A stretch of 64,000 nt of DNA from Nicotiana tabacum (lineage: Eukaryota > Streptophyta > Magnoliopsida > Solanales > Solanaceae), in assembly GCF_000715075.1 (NCBI RefSeq), contig NC_134085.1:134120060-134184059 (forward strand), given 5' to 3'. Numbering within the stretch: position 1 is the stretch's first letter; each line of letters begins with the position of its first letter. The notes beneath the pieces were generated by a model. That model ran no database searches, was not told the origin of the DNA, and saw nothing but the letters and a program-made list of their open reading frames with translations. Position numbers and translations under genes: made by a program. Shown piece after piece: positions 45,130 to 55,900 of this stretch.

Positions 45130-48100
45130 TCAATTGGGCTTTAAAAGCCCCAACTTCACTTTGTTTCTTTCAAAATGTTCCCTACTTAATGCCTTGGTAA
45201 AGATGTCTGCAATTTTATCTTCTGTGCTACAGAACTTCATGCATATCAATCCTTTTTCCACATTGTCCCTCATAAAGTGATGCCTCACATCAATATGCTT
45301 GGTCCTTTTGTGTTGAACTGGATTATTTGCCATGTTGAGTGTACTTGTGCTATCACATAGAAGGGGCACACTCTCAGTGAGTACCCCAAAGTCCTCCAGT
45401 TGCTGCTTGATACACAAAAGTTTTGCACAGTAGGATGTTGCGGCTATATATTCTGCCTCAGCTGTTGAAAGAGCCACTGGGTTTTGCTTCCTTGTGCCCC
45501 AAGAGATGAGACATGAACCTAGAAAATGAGCCATTCCAGAAGTGCTCTTCCTATCTACAAGATAACCTGCATAGTCTGCATCAGCATATCCAATGAGGTT
45601 AAAACTGTCACTTGTGGGATAATAAATTACTAGGTCTTGTGTTCCTTTAAGATATCTCAGAATTCTTTTGGCTTCCTTCAAATGAGATTCCTTGGAATTT
45701 GATTGAAACCTTGCACATAACCTCACACTGAAGACAATATCAGGTCTACTAGCAGTAAGATAGAGAAGAGACCCAATAATGCCTCTATACATTGTTTGAT
45801 TCACACGAGACCCTACTTCATCCATGTCCAGTCGAGTGGTCGTAGCAATGAGAGTGTCTATAACTTTTGATGCTTCCATGTCAAACCTCTTCAAGAGCTT
45901 CCTGATGTATTTTTGCTAACACATAAATGTACCCTTTGGGGACTGTTTTACTTGAAGACCCAAGAAGAAGTTCAGTTCCCCTATCATACTCATTTCAAAC
46001 TGACTTCCCATGAGTTCTGCAAATTCCTCACATAGAGAATCAGTTGTTGCCCCAAAAATGATATCATCAACATAGACTTGAATAATGAGCAGGTTCCTTC
46101 CCCGTTTCTTTAGAAATAGGGTGTTGTCAATTTTCCATCTTTAAAGCCATTTTCTAAGAGGAACTTTGACAACCTTTCATACCAAGCTCGAGGAGCCTGC
46201 TTCAGCCCGTACAATGTTTTGTCTAGTTTAAAAACATATTAATGGTGTTCATGACATTCAAACCCCGGAGGTTGCTTCACATAGACTTCTTCCTTAAGAA
46301 GTTCATTAAAAATGCACTTTTGACATCCATTTGGAACAAGGTGAATTCCATATGAGATGCAAAAGAGATTAGAATTCTAATAGCTTCCATACGACTGACC
46401 GGAGCAAACGTTTCAGCATAGTCAATCCCTTCCTCCTGATTGTAGCCTTGAATCACTAGCTTGGCCTTATTCCTTGTGGTAATTCCATGTTCATCAAGCT
46501 TGTTTCTGAATACCCACCTGGTTCCTATAATGGTTCGATCTGAGGGTCTAGGTACCAGGTGTCAAACATTGTTCCTTTCAAACTGATGTAACTCGTCTAG
46601 CATGGCTTTAATCTAGTCTGCATCTTTGAAGGCTTCCTTGATATTCTTGGGTTCTATCTGGGAGAGAAAAGCTGAGAAGGCAAGTGAATTTTTTGCTCTT
46701 GACCTAGTTTATACTCCAGAATCTAGAGGAGTAATGATGTTGTCCATTTGATGAGAGCTTTTGTGTCTCCAGTTAGACGTCTGAGGTTCATTTTGAGAGG
46801 ATGTGGGTACGTTTTGCTAGTTTTCCAGCGTTCTTCTCTCAGGTGCTAGTGGAGTTCCCTGAACTGCATCAACCACTCTTTCTTTAGCTTTAGTAATTGT
46901 AATTAAAGTACTTGGCTCCATTGGAGATGAGGCAGTATTGTCTTCATTCAGCTCTTTTACTTGACTCATCATATCTGCCTTTCTATTTGTCATGTCAATG
47001 ACTTCACCAGGGACTAGTAAGGGTTCTCCATCTTGATCTTCTTCATTACTCTTCTCACAGGATGGATACGACTCATTAAAAATAACATGAACACTTTCCT
47101 CAACACAATTAGTCCGCTTATTATATATCTTGTAAGCCTTGCTTTGAGAAAAGTAGCCCAGATTTATTTCTTCGTCACTCTTGGCATCGAATTTACCAAG
47201 CCGATCCTTTCCATTGTTGAGAACATAGCATTTGTACCCAAATATTCTTAGGTGAGTCAGCTTGGGTTTTCTTCCATTCAACAATTCATAGGGGGTTTTG
47301 TTCAGAAGAGATCTGATCATGCACCTATTCACCAAGTAGCATGTAGTATTGATAGCTTCAGCCCAAAAGTTCTTTGCAATTTCACTTGTCGATTAGCATT
47401 GTTCTTGCCATCTCTTCTAGAGTTCTGTTCTTCCTTTCTACTACTCCATTTTGCTAGGGATTTCTGGGATCTGAGAAGTTATGAGTGATGCCATTTTCAT
47501 AGAAGAACTCATCAAATTTGACATTGTCAAATTATGTCTCATGATCTGATTTAATTGCGACTTTAGACTCCATCTTCACCTGGATTTTCTTCACAAAAGC
47601 CACAAACACCTCAACAGTTTCATCTTTAGTTCTGAGAAACAGAGTGCATGTGAATCTTGAGTAGTCATCCATCATCACAAAAATGAATCTTTCCCCTACT
47701 CTACTTTACACTCTCATAGGGCCACATAGATCCATATGCAGAAGCTCTAGTGGTTTTGAGTTGCTCATATCTCTTTTAGACTTAAAGGAGGACTTCACAT
47801 GTTTTCCTCTAGCGCATGCATCACATACATTTTGCACCTTGAATTTTGACATGGGCAGACCATGTACCAGGTCCTTCTGAATTAGTTTGTTCAGAAGAGA
47901 AAACTTGCATGGCCCAGTATTCTGTGCCATAGTTCAGTATCATCATCAACAACTTTCAGACAACTCAGATCACCACTTTGTAAGGACTCAAAATCAGTAA
48001 GATTGATGTTCTTGTATCTTTTGGCCACAAGTACCTCTTCACCAGTTACCAGATTGGTGACTGTACATATTTTGGACAAGAATTCCACCTTGTTTCCTTT

Positions 48101-48415
48101 ATCACAGATTTGAGAGACACTCAAGAAACTATACTTAAGGCTGTTGACATAGTTCACATTTTCAATAGGATGGGTGAGTGATTTCCCGACTTTTCCAACT
48201 CCAAGAATGTACCCCTTTTTCCCATTGACAAAGGATACACTCCCTTCTTGTAGAGATTTTAGTGAAAGAAAGTCCATGGTATTCCCAGTCATATGCTTTG
48301 AACACCCACTATCCATGAACCATTGGTGACCGCTTCCTTTCACTGTTTCATGCACAAGGAGATTAAGAGTTAGTTTTTGAAACCCAAGCAAGTTTGGGTC
48401 CCTTGTAGTAGGCAA
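45130..48415 (-). pseudogene. pol of element C
   Basis: The open frame at 48415-47891 contains the protease site FMDSGCSKHMTGNTMDF and the pre-integrase segment (NYVNSLKYSFLSVSQICDKG). After a frameshift come LINKLIQKDLVHG and CDACARGKHVKSSFKSK. Integrase core remnants are at 47700-46820 (NKTPYELLNGRKPKLTHLR), then RT with the intact box QVYVDDIIFG near 46065, then RNase H at 45894-45130 (GYADADYAGYLVDRKSTS, ALSTAEAEYIAA) ending LGLLKPN. Stops and frameshifts separate the blocks. Confidence 0.85.
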
Positions 48416-50267
48416 GAGGATAAATAAGAGCTCTCTTAGTCCATGCAGGTAATGTGCATTTTTTGTGAGTGGAACCTGGTCCCTCTTTTGTAGTCACCTT
48501 TTCAGCAAACACTTTGTTTTTCTGAACAGATTTATCCCTAGCCTAGCAATTTTCTTTGAATTGCCAATTATTCTCACATTGGGTACTTGCTGTGAGGTTT
48601 GTAAGAAGTTTTCTCCCTTTGGAACCCTATTCCTTGCCTGTTTCCACCATTATTAATGTGCATGGCAGTGATATCTTTTGAGGACCATGTACACTTTAAG
48701 GACTTTTCAAGATCATTCTTTACTCTTTCCAGATCAGTCTGGAGGTGCTTGTTTTTGTCAATTTCAACACACATCCTAGTTCTCATAGCTATCACCTCAT
48801 TTTCAAGCCTAATGTGTTCCTCACTTGCTATCGCCTTTCCCTTTCCAGAATTTTCAGGTTTTGACTTAGTCCGTGGTCTCACTATTGTTTCCCTTAGGTC
48901 TGTAATTACTACCAAAAGGTCATTTTTTCTTTTCTGAAGTTTCAATGGTTTCCTTATGGTCAATAACTACAACCACTAAGTCGTCTCTAGTTTGTTTAGA
49001 TTTGCCTAGTTCTAAGGTCAAAGAATCCATATCCTCCACAAGACTATGATAGGCACCAATTAATACATGAGCTAAAGACATGAGTTTTTTTGGAGAATAG
49101 GATTTCAGATTTTTCTGAACATCCCTGAAATTTACCTCTTTGTTGACATTGTCTTCATCGTCATCTGATTGGGCCATCAAAGCAAAAGTTGAGTTATATT
49201 CAGTTTCCTCGCCTTCAACTGCCATCATAGAACTATCACCAGCATCAGGTTCATCTTCAGATTCACTAGACGAATCCCCCCATGCTGCAAGAGCCTATTT
49301 CACCATATTGTCAGCAGATCTTTTTCTCTTGAAGTCCTTGAAAGGAACCGGGTTCCTCTTAGTTGTTCTCTCATGGTTGTTCTTGGAGAACTCTTGCTTC
49401 AAGAGAGGGTCATGAAGTGTCTAGGCTTCCCACACTTATGAAAAAGATCACAGTTTTTGGTTTGTTAGAGCTGCCCCTTTTTAGCATTTCTCCATTTCTT
49501 TTGACCATCTTCTGAAATCTTTTGGTTAAGTAAGCCATGTCACTGTCTTCCTCACTTGAGTCATTGTTATCAGCTTTGAGTACCAGGTTCTTTTCCTTCT
49601 TTGGTTCTCTTCTTTCACTGTCTATCTTCCTCTTCATCTCATAGGTCTTTAGATTTCCAATAAGCTCTTCTGTGGTCAACTCCTGTAAGTATTTTGATTC
49701 AGTAATAGCATTCACCTTGCTTTCCCATGGGCTAGGCAGAATACTGAGGATTTTCCTCACTAGCTTATTTCTAGGAATGGTTTTGCCAAATGAGTGTAAC
49801 TCATTTATGATGGAAGTGAATCTTGTGTACATATCTTGAATAGATTCATCGTCCTTCATCCTGAAGAGTTCATACTCGGTAGTGAGCATATCGATCTTAG
49901 ACTATTTTACTTGGGTAGTTCCCTCATGAGCTGTTTGCAAAGCTTCCTCTATCTCCTTAGCAGTGTCGCAAGCGGAAATTCTATTATATTCTTAAGGTCC
50001 TGTTCCACACACCAGAATCTTCTTGGCACAAAAATTCTTCTCCACAGCTTTCCTGTCTGCGTCAGTATATTCTTTACTGGTTTTTGTTATTGAAAATGGG
50101 AGTTCTTCCAGTACCTTTATTGGAACATAAGGACCATCACATAACTCAGAATCCTCAGCCATGATAAAATCATGCATTCTTATTTTCCACCACCCATAGT
50201 ATTGTCCATTGAACCTGGGTGGTCGGTATGTAGATTGACCTTCTTCAAAATTTGGTGGAGCAGCCAT
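48363..50267 (-). pseudogene. gag of element C
   Basis: ATG at 50267 (MAAPPNFEEGQSTYRPPRF) with WWKIRMHDFIMAEDSEL, the common Solanaceae SIRE-type gag start. The UBN2-like capsid follows (YELFRMKDDESIQDMYTRFT, LGNLKTYEMKRKID-like region), then a long acidic and coiled-coil tail (49228-48574) and a Lys-rich end. The knuckle near 49430 is decayed. The gag frame closes with a TAA at 48363, while the protease frame opens upstream at 48415, one base out of register. Confidence 0.8.
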
Positions 50268-50306
50268 AAGGATTCTTCCTAGGTGTTCTCCTGATAGGAG
50301 GAACCG

Positions 50307-50319
50307 CCTCTAATAACAA
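50307..50319 (-). other. Degenerate primer-binding site of element C
   Basis: Minus strand TTGTTATTAGAGGCGGTTC aligns with the TTGGTATCAGAGCGGTTC expected next to the LTR; two substitutions and one insertion. Confidence 0.55.
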
Positions 50320-50320
50320 T

Positions 50321-51285
50321 TGTTAGTTTGTACGAGTCCACCAAACAGTAGAGTACCTGTTCCTCTACAAGATTCTGCTGAGAATGTGAATAAACTGTAA
50401 GTAAATGAGACAAGGGATTTTTACGTGGAAAAATCCCACACAAGGGGACCAAAAACCATGACCTACACCTGTAGTCTTTCAACTTCACTAACTTGTAAAA
50501 ACCTATTACAAGCCACTTTGTAATGACTCCATTGTAAAGAATTAAACTCAACTATCATGTGGTACTCTTACCACAAGTCACTTTGTGACTCTCTAGTTAC
50601 AAAGACTTTCACTAACTTGTGATGCTCTCACCACAAGCCACTTTGTCACTCTACAGTTACAAAGGCTTTTGCTTATGACTAGACCTAGTCACAACATAAA
50701 CTCAAAGAGTTTACGGATTTTACAAGAAGTTTCCTAATCAACGCTCTAGCTATGCAATTTAAGATTTACAATAAGTACAATAACAAAGTTACAAATCAAC
50801 TAAGGACAACAAAATATTGACTTTAAGAACTAGTCTGTAGTAGCGTTCAACTTTGTTCTTCAAGCTCGTGGGAATTGATTTCTCTGTTTTTGCAAAAGGT
50901 TTGAATGAGAAACTGAAACATTCAAGTGATATTTCAATATAAACTCATTGTTGGTACACCTTGATCACATCACTTGAAATGATGTGAGAACTTTAGTTGG
51001 TCAAGGAATGAGTGGGCACTGGAAATAGTGTAGTGCGGCAGAAATAGTGCAGGCAGCCACTTCATTTCCAGCTGTGTCCAATTGACTTTGTACTGATATG
51101 AGGGAACCACAAGGGTATCAGGTCCTTATTTAGTTTACTAGCTCCTGAAGCTGTGGCAGTTCACATTTAGCTGGAATCCGTTAAACTTCCAGTATAGTCC
51201 AAATGGGTCAGGTTCCTTATCAGGTTCTTAACAGTAAGTTTGTTAGATCATCAAAATCCAAGGCAAGGACATTTAAAACATATCA
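50321..51285 (-). repeat. 5' LTR of element C
   Basis: Plus strand TGTTAGTTTGTACG ... ACATATCA, 965 bp, complete. Shares the ACGTGGAAAAATCCCAC / ACCAAAAACCATGACCTAC block with the other SIRE-type LTRs. Confidence 0.85.
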
Positions 51286-52634
51286 ATCTAGTTCATGCTT
51301 CACCTTGCCTAGATCTTCTTTTAGGACTCTTATCTGCTCATCTTTCTTGTACAACTTATCCTTCATCTTTCCTAGATTTTCTTCTAAGGTGAGATATGTG
51401 TGATCACATTTATGATCACACATTCCCTAGACAGATGTTCCTTTTTATTGTTTATGACCTCAGACTCATCATTGAAGTCTAGCAATAATTCAGATAGCCT
51501 TTCTTTAGACAAAAAATTAATCTTGTCTTTGAGATGAATAACACTTAGCTCTTGTTCATAGTCTGATTTTCCAATGGCCATAGTGCTTATTCATCTCCAG
51601 CTTCATCTTCTGAATCCTCATCTGAGGTTTCTCCCCAAGAAGAAACCATAGCCTTTGTTGATCCCTAGTTCCTTTTGGGTTAAACCTGTCCTTCTTCATA
51701 TTTCTTCGTTCAACCATTTCTTTCTTCCATTCAATTTCCCACTGGGGATAATTTTTGATCATGTGGTCAGTCTTACCTCATTTGTAGCAGCCCTTGTTGG
51801 TCTGTTTTTCAGGAGCCTTGGTTTGTTGAAGGTTGCACCTCTTGAAGAATCCTTTCCTCTCATTAGGTACTTCTTTAAATCCCTTGTGATCATAGCCATT
51901 TCATCATCCTCTAAGTCTGCACCTTCAGCTATTCTGAGAGTCAGGCTTCTTTCCTTCTTGGGAGATTCCATCTTCATGGTTTGCCTTCTCAGTTCATAGG
52001 TAGTGAGATTTCTAATTAGATCATCCAACTTGAGGGTAGCATTGTTCTTTGATTCCTGAATAGCCATGATTTTGCTTTCCAAAGTAACTGGCAAGACCCT
52101 TGTCAAGATTTTCTCAACCTTGTCTTCTTCAAGGATAATTCTTCCAAGAGACTTAAGTTCATTTGTTAGTGTTGTGAACTTTGTGTACATCTTTTGGATG
52201 GTTTCTCCTTCCTTCATGGTGAAATTCTCATATTGAGAATATAACAGTGTTCCTCTTGATTTCTTTACTTGAGGAGTTTCTTCATGGGCCACTTGTAGGG
52301 TGTACCAAATCTCCTTAGTAGTGATACAACTTTGAATCCTACTGTACTCGTCTGAACCTAGTCCACACACAAGCCATTTCTTGGCCTTGGCATTCTTTTC
52401 TCATTTCTTCAAATCTTCAGCAGTACAGTCAGCTCCTGTCTTTGGCACGTCCACTCCTTCAGCATTCTTCTTTGTAGTAGCCAGAGGACCATCAGTAACT
52501 ATATCCTAGAGTTCATAGTCTTCAATTATGATGTGGTCCCTCATCCTATTCTTCTACCAGGAATAGTATTGGCCATTAAAGAATGGAGGCCTAGCAGTGG
52601 ATAGCCCTTCCCAGTTTTCAGGTGGTGCACTCAT
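51286..52634 (-). pseudogene. gag of element A (N-terminal part)
   Basis: ATG at 52634 (MSAPPENWEGLSTARPP). It runs through the UBN2-type capsid ([38 protein letters not shown]), the first knuckle (CYK*GKTDHMIKNYP: second Cys codon is TGA, last Cys is Tyr) and an acidic spacer. At 51286 it is cut by element C and resumes at 31653. Three of the earliest stops replace Trp codons that are intact or recognisable in B. Confidence 0.82.
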
Positions 52635-52676
52635 CTTGATCTGCTCCTAAGGTGTTAGCCTCATCAAGGATAACCC

Positions 52677-52688
52677 GCTCTGATACCA
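52677..52688 (-). other. Primer-binding site of element A
   Basis: TGGTATCAGAGC on the minus strand, complementary to initiator Met-tRNA, two bases inside the 5' LTR; followed by GGGTTATCC. Confidence 0.9.
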
Positions 52689-52690
52689 AT

Positions 52691-53612
52691 TGATGTCTTA
52701 GACTTCAATACCACACAAGAGGGGGGAGATGATTTGTGTGGTACTGAATTTTCGCTTAACTTGATTATAGAAGGACTTGGTTCTTCTATGTGTTCCAACT
52801 GCTAGTGTTGCAGAATCATAAGTACAGAAAATAAAGAACACAGATATTTTACGTGGAAAACACCTGGCTCGAAAGGTGAAACAACCACGACCTACCTTCC
52901 AGTATGATTTTCCCAAACTCTCCACTAAAATCACTGAGCCAAAAACTACATTTACAAAAACTCTTTTCAAAACCTAGGATTAACTCTAATCCCGTTGTGG
53001 CACATAGTCTCAATTGTTGCGACAACTTCAAGTTAACTCTAACTTGAAAACTCTAAGTACCTAATACAAATGCTTCTATAAAAGCTGAAAGGTACAATGT
53101 AAAATCACCTCCTACAATTGAACTAGAATAAAAGATAGACACTTGGAACTAGTTCTTTTATCTGGTTTAAGTAGCTTCCGGATTGCACGCTTGAATAACA
53201 TATAAATTTCTTGCAAAATTGCCTTGCTATTTCGCTATTAATTCACATTTAACTTCTGCTTATGTGTATTACCTGTAAAAGAAAACAACACTGATATTTA
53301 AGGGGTTAGTAATTAGAGATTAACTGGGATACAGATGCTACTCTTCCATTGCAGAAGAGTTCTAGTTTTTATACTCTAACTCTATCCTTTTCCTTAATTG
53401 TGTTCTCTTTGGGTAAGGAGTCTTTCTCCTAATCCAATATGCAACCTTTTTGATAATGGTTAGGAGATATTACTTCTGATAAGTTAGATTTATCTCTTTC
53501 ACGTGCATCTCACATGTTTGGGTTGATCACGACTGTGCTTCACAAGATAGACCTGGTCCATGTCTGAGTTCTTTTGTCAGTCTTCAAAACTTCACATTTA
53601 CTTGGTCCAACA
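52691..53612 (-). repeat. 5' LTR of element A
   Basis: Plus strand TGATGTCTTAGAC ... GGTCCAACA, 922 bp, matching 23971-24893; followed by the duplication AGTAA. Confidence 0.88.
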
Positions 53613-54495
53613 AGTAATCTCTCCGATAGTCGGACCACTAGGAGTAATCTCTACAAAATTTGGGCAGGGATGAGTACCCATCCCCTCGTACCCTAAGATT
53701 GTCTTCTTCATGCATGAATTTTTTGGTTAAATAAGAACATATCCTCCTCGTTGACCTAAAAAAAGAGAAAGAAAAGGACGACGATAAATACATAAAAGAA
53801 AAAAACTACTTCCGGATTGCCACCTTGTGAAAACACAAAGCCAAGATAGCTTGTAGATGCTAAAGTTCGATGCTTAATAAAAATATGAGCACGGGGTTTA
53901 TATAGATCTCCTATGAAGCTGATTGGGAAGCGAGATTTCGATCTGGGAATAGCTGAAATCAGTTATCGAAAAGAACTGGGACTGCTAAGGTGGCAATACA
54001 ATTGTACGGGATCTACTTGGTTAACTCCAATTTTAATATTACTTGGCTCCTTTTCAGTTCAAGTAGGAATTGAACTTGTCGACGCAGATTCAAGTTCAAG
54101 TACGAATCAAAGCCCATAATGATAGCTGTTCATTTGGTTTCAAGTAGGAATCATAAATTTCACAAGATTCAAGTTATAGAATTCACGATTTCCTAGTCAT
54201 ATGGGAATATGTGGTATGATGATGTCTTCTATGTGGATTTTCATGCAAGTTTGTGAACATGAATTAGGATGTTTAATATAAGGTGCAAATGTTAAGTAAA
54301 GTTTCAAATAATGTAAAAGATCTTGACCTACATGCTTATATTTGTCTTTTCATAGATATTGTGAAATGCAAATATATCACTTTAATAAGTTTTAGGGAAT
54401 ATTCATAAAAAAATAAATACTATGCTAATACTTCAAGCCTCGCCTTTTGGAGTTGGATACGTCTAAATCCGTCGAGTCTTGAAGTAGGGGGCATT
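53613..54495 (+). other. Element D 3' internal region
   Basis: Starts with the resumed 34 bp repeat (TCTCTCCGATAGTCGGACC), then non-coding AT-rich DNA. The polypurine tract AGTAGGGGG is at 54483-54491 before the LTR. The short ORF at 53913-54119 has no recognisable domain and is not called. Confidence 0.6.
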
Positions 54496-55290
54496 TGTAG
54501 GCATGCAAATTTTATTGAATATAAATTCAATAAATTTTTTTGGACCATTTTAAATATATTAGTCCAAATAAATATTATGGGCTAATATAATTGAATTAAT
54601 ATTTAAGTCCAATAAATATTAACTGTGCTAACCCACTTAATCGGGCTACAAATGATAGGCACATTTCATTAGGCCCAAGATATCATCTTCAAAGAGGCTT
54701 AGTTTGGTGCCACACGTGAAATGATGTGGCACGCCAAGTCAAACGGAAGAGTCAATAGGATCATGCCACGTGTCAAAATGACAAGGCATGCCAAGTCATA
54801 TTAAAAGGCCAATGAAACAATGCCACGTGTGGAAGTGACATGTTCTGGCCAATCAAACGCGGCCATGTCACACTTCAATTTGATTTGTCGGAAAGAGTTT
54901 GTTCTTATCATAACTCCTCCCTTCCACAACTATAAATAGGGGTCTTCATAACTCAGAAAACACACCAGAAGTTATAACAAGAAGCAAGAGAGAGCTCGTG
55001 GATCAAACATCGCAAATTTCTCTACAAGTTTCAAGCTTCAAGCAATCAAAATTCAAGCTAAAGAATGAAGAACAAATCAAGGTCAAGTTCAAGCAATCAA
55101 GCTCGAGCTCAAGAAATAGATCATCGTTCGTGGCAACAAACATAGATTCAAGATCAAGCTCAAAGGACCTTGAATTTATTTACTACTGAAAAGATGAATC
55201 AGAGGATTCATAGAAATTGTACACTCATATTATTTGAAATCAAATACTACGATTGTTGTGATATTTTCTCGACACAATTTATTATCTACA
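54496..55290 (+). repeat. 3' LTR of element D
   Basis: TGTAGGCATGC ... TATCTACA, 795 bp, TATA box at 54931-54938. It differs from the 5' LTR by scattered substitutions and short deletions (for example near 55260). Confidence 0.82.
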
Positions 55291-55397
55291 GTAAGAACTG
55301 TGACAATAAGACAAATCCCAGGACTCACTGCAAGGTTATCGCGGAGATATCTCCAAAAATATTTCTGCTTTTCCCTGGCTAGCATCAAGTCTGCCAC
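55291..55397 (-). pseudogene. CULLIN1-like split exon, 5' half
   Basis: Minus strand, acceptor TTGAGCATAG|GTGGCAGAC, then [20 protein letters not shown] and PGICLIVTVLT, aligning to the CUL1 stretch [10 protein letters not shown] ... [12 protein letters not shown]. The exon is interrupted after TTCTTAC by element D and continues at 5367. Confidence 0.75.
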
Positions 55398-55481
55398 CTA
55401 TGCTCAAGTTCCCAACCACAAGCTTTCATAAGAAATGTGAACTGGGAAGGATAAATTATGAAAGATATGGTATTTCCTTAC

Positions 55482-55900
55482 CATTCTCTCCATCTTCAAT
55501 ATTAATAGCATGTTTGGCCAAGCTTATTTTTGGCCAAAAGTGCTTGTTTTTGGCCAAAAGCACTTTTAACCAAAAATTGAGGTGTTTGGCTAAGCTTCTG
55601 GAAGGAAAAAAAGTGCTTTTGAGGAGAACTAGAAGCAGTTTTGGAGAATCAGAAAAAAGTAGCTTCTCTCCAAAAGCACTTTTTTGAGAAGCACTGTTGA
55701 GAAAAATACACTTAGAATCAATTTTTTAAAGCTTGGCCAAATACTAATTGCTGCTCAGAAGTGCTTTTCAAACTAATTAGCCAAACACAAACTGCTTCTC
55801 ACCAAAAGTACTTTTGAGAAAAGTACTTCTCAAAATAAGCTGATTTTTGCAGCTTGGCCAAATGGGCTATAACTCTCCACCAAACTGTTGATTCAACTTT
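55482..55900 (-). pseudogene. CULLIN1-like exon interrupted by a MITE
   Basis: Coding parts are 55900-55870 (KLNQQFGGEL) and 55502-55482 (ILKMERM), joined across the MITE; they match CUL1 KLKQQCGGQF-TSKMEGM. A canonical donor (AGAATG|GTAAGG) follows at 55481 and the intron runs to the acceptor at 55398. The upstream side meets the LTR fragment at about 55901. Confidence 0.75.
55506..55869. mobile_element. MITE (364 bp), TWA target duplication
   Basis: Terminal inverted repeats TAGCATGTTTGGCCAAGCT and TAGCCCATTTGGCCAAGCT (reverse complement of the right end), flanked by TAA on both sides (55503-55505 and 55870-55872). Internal mirror words AAAAGCACTTTT and GAGAAGCACT recur. No coding capacity. 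The TWA duplication suggests a PIF/Harbinger (Tourist-like) origin; the superfamily is not certain. The host exon confirms the duplication, since removing the element plus one TTA restores the CUL1 frame. Confidence 0.8.

Larger units (their letters stand above)
31654..51285 (-). mobile_element. Element C: second SIRE-type Copia element, inserted in A's gag-pol
   Basis: 5' LTR 50321-51285; internal 50320-41958; 3' LTR in two pieces (41957-41866 and 32395-31654) separated by element B. A's coding sequence resumes on both sides: CATTTGCGAG before 31654 and TCTAGTTCATGC after 51285 are consecutive in element B, except for a few lost bases. The outer 27 bp of the 3' LTR and the target duplication are deleted. 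Its coding sequence is more diverged from A and B than those are from each other. Confidence 0.85.
23971..53612 (-). mobile_element. Element A: SIRE-type (Sirevirus lineage) Ty1/Copia element, interrupted by C and B
   Basis: Direct LTRs at 23971-24893 and 52691-53612, 5 bp duplication AGTAA on both sides (23966-23970 and 53613-53617), PBS for initiator Met-tRNA next to the right LTR and PPT next to the left one. Its own sequence is 23971-31653 plus 51286-53612, about 10 kb: gag, pol, then an extra ORF. Stops and frameshifts are present throughout. Confidence 0.9.
5368..55290 (+). mobile_element. Element D: non-autonomous gag-only LTR element (TR-GAG/LARD type), host of the nest
   Basis: LTRs at 5375-6186 and 54496-55290 are near-identical and in direct orientation. 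D's own sequence is the LTRs plus 6187-9137, 12658-15277, 23614-23970 and 53613-54495, about 8.4 kb in all, with a single gag gene and no pol. The rest is insertions E, F and A (with C and B). D sits inside a CUL1 exon. No clean target-site duplication is visible: the left flank ends CTAG(T) and the right begins GTAAG. GGCATT precedes both LTRs, so the true left end could be at 5368 or 5369. Confidence 0.8.

Noticed and set aside
53913..54119. Plus-strand ORF of 68 codons
   Set aside because: Short, no similarity I recognise, in the non-coding 3' internal region of element D.
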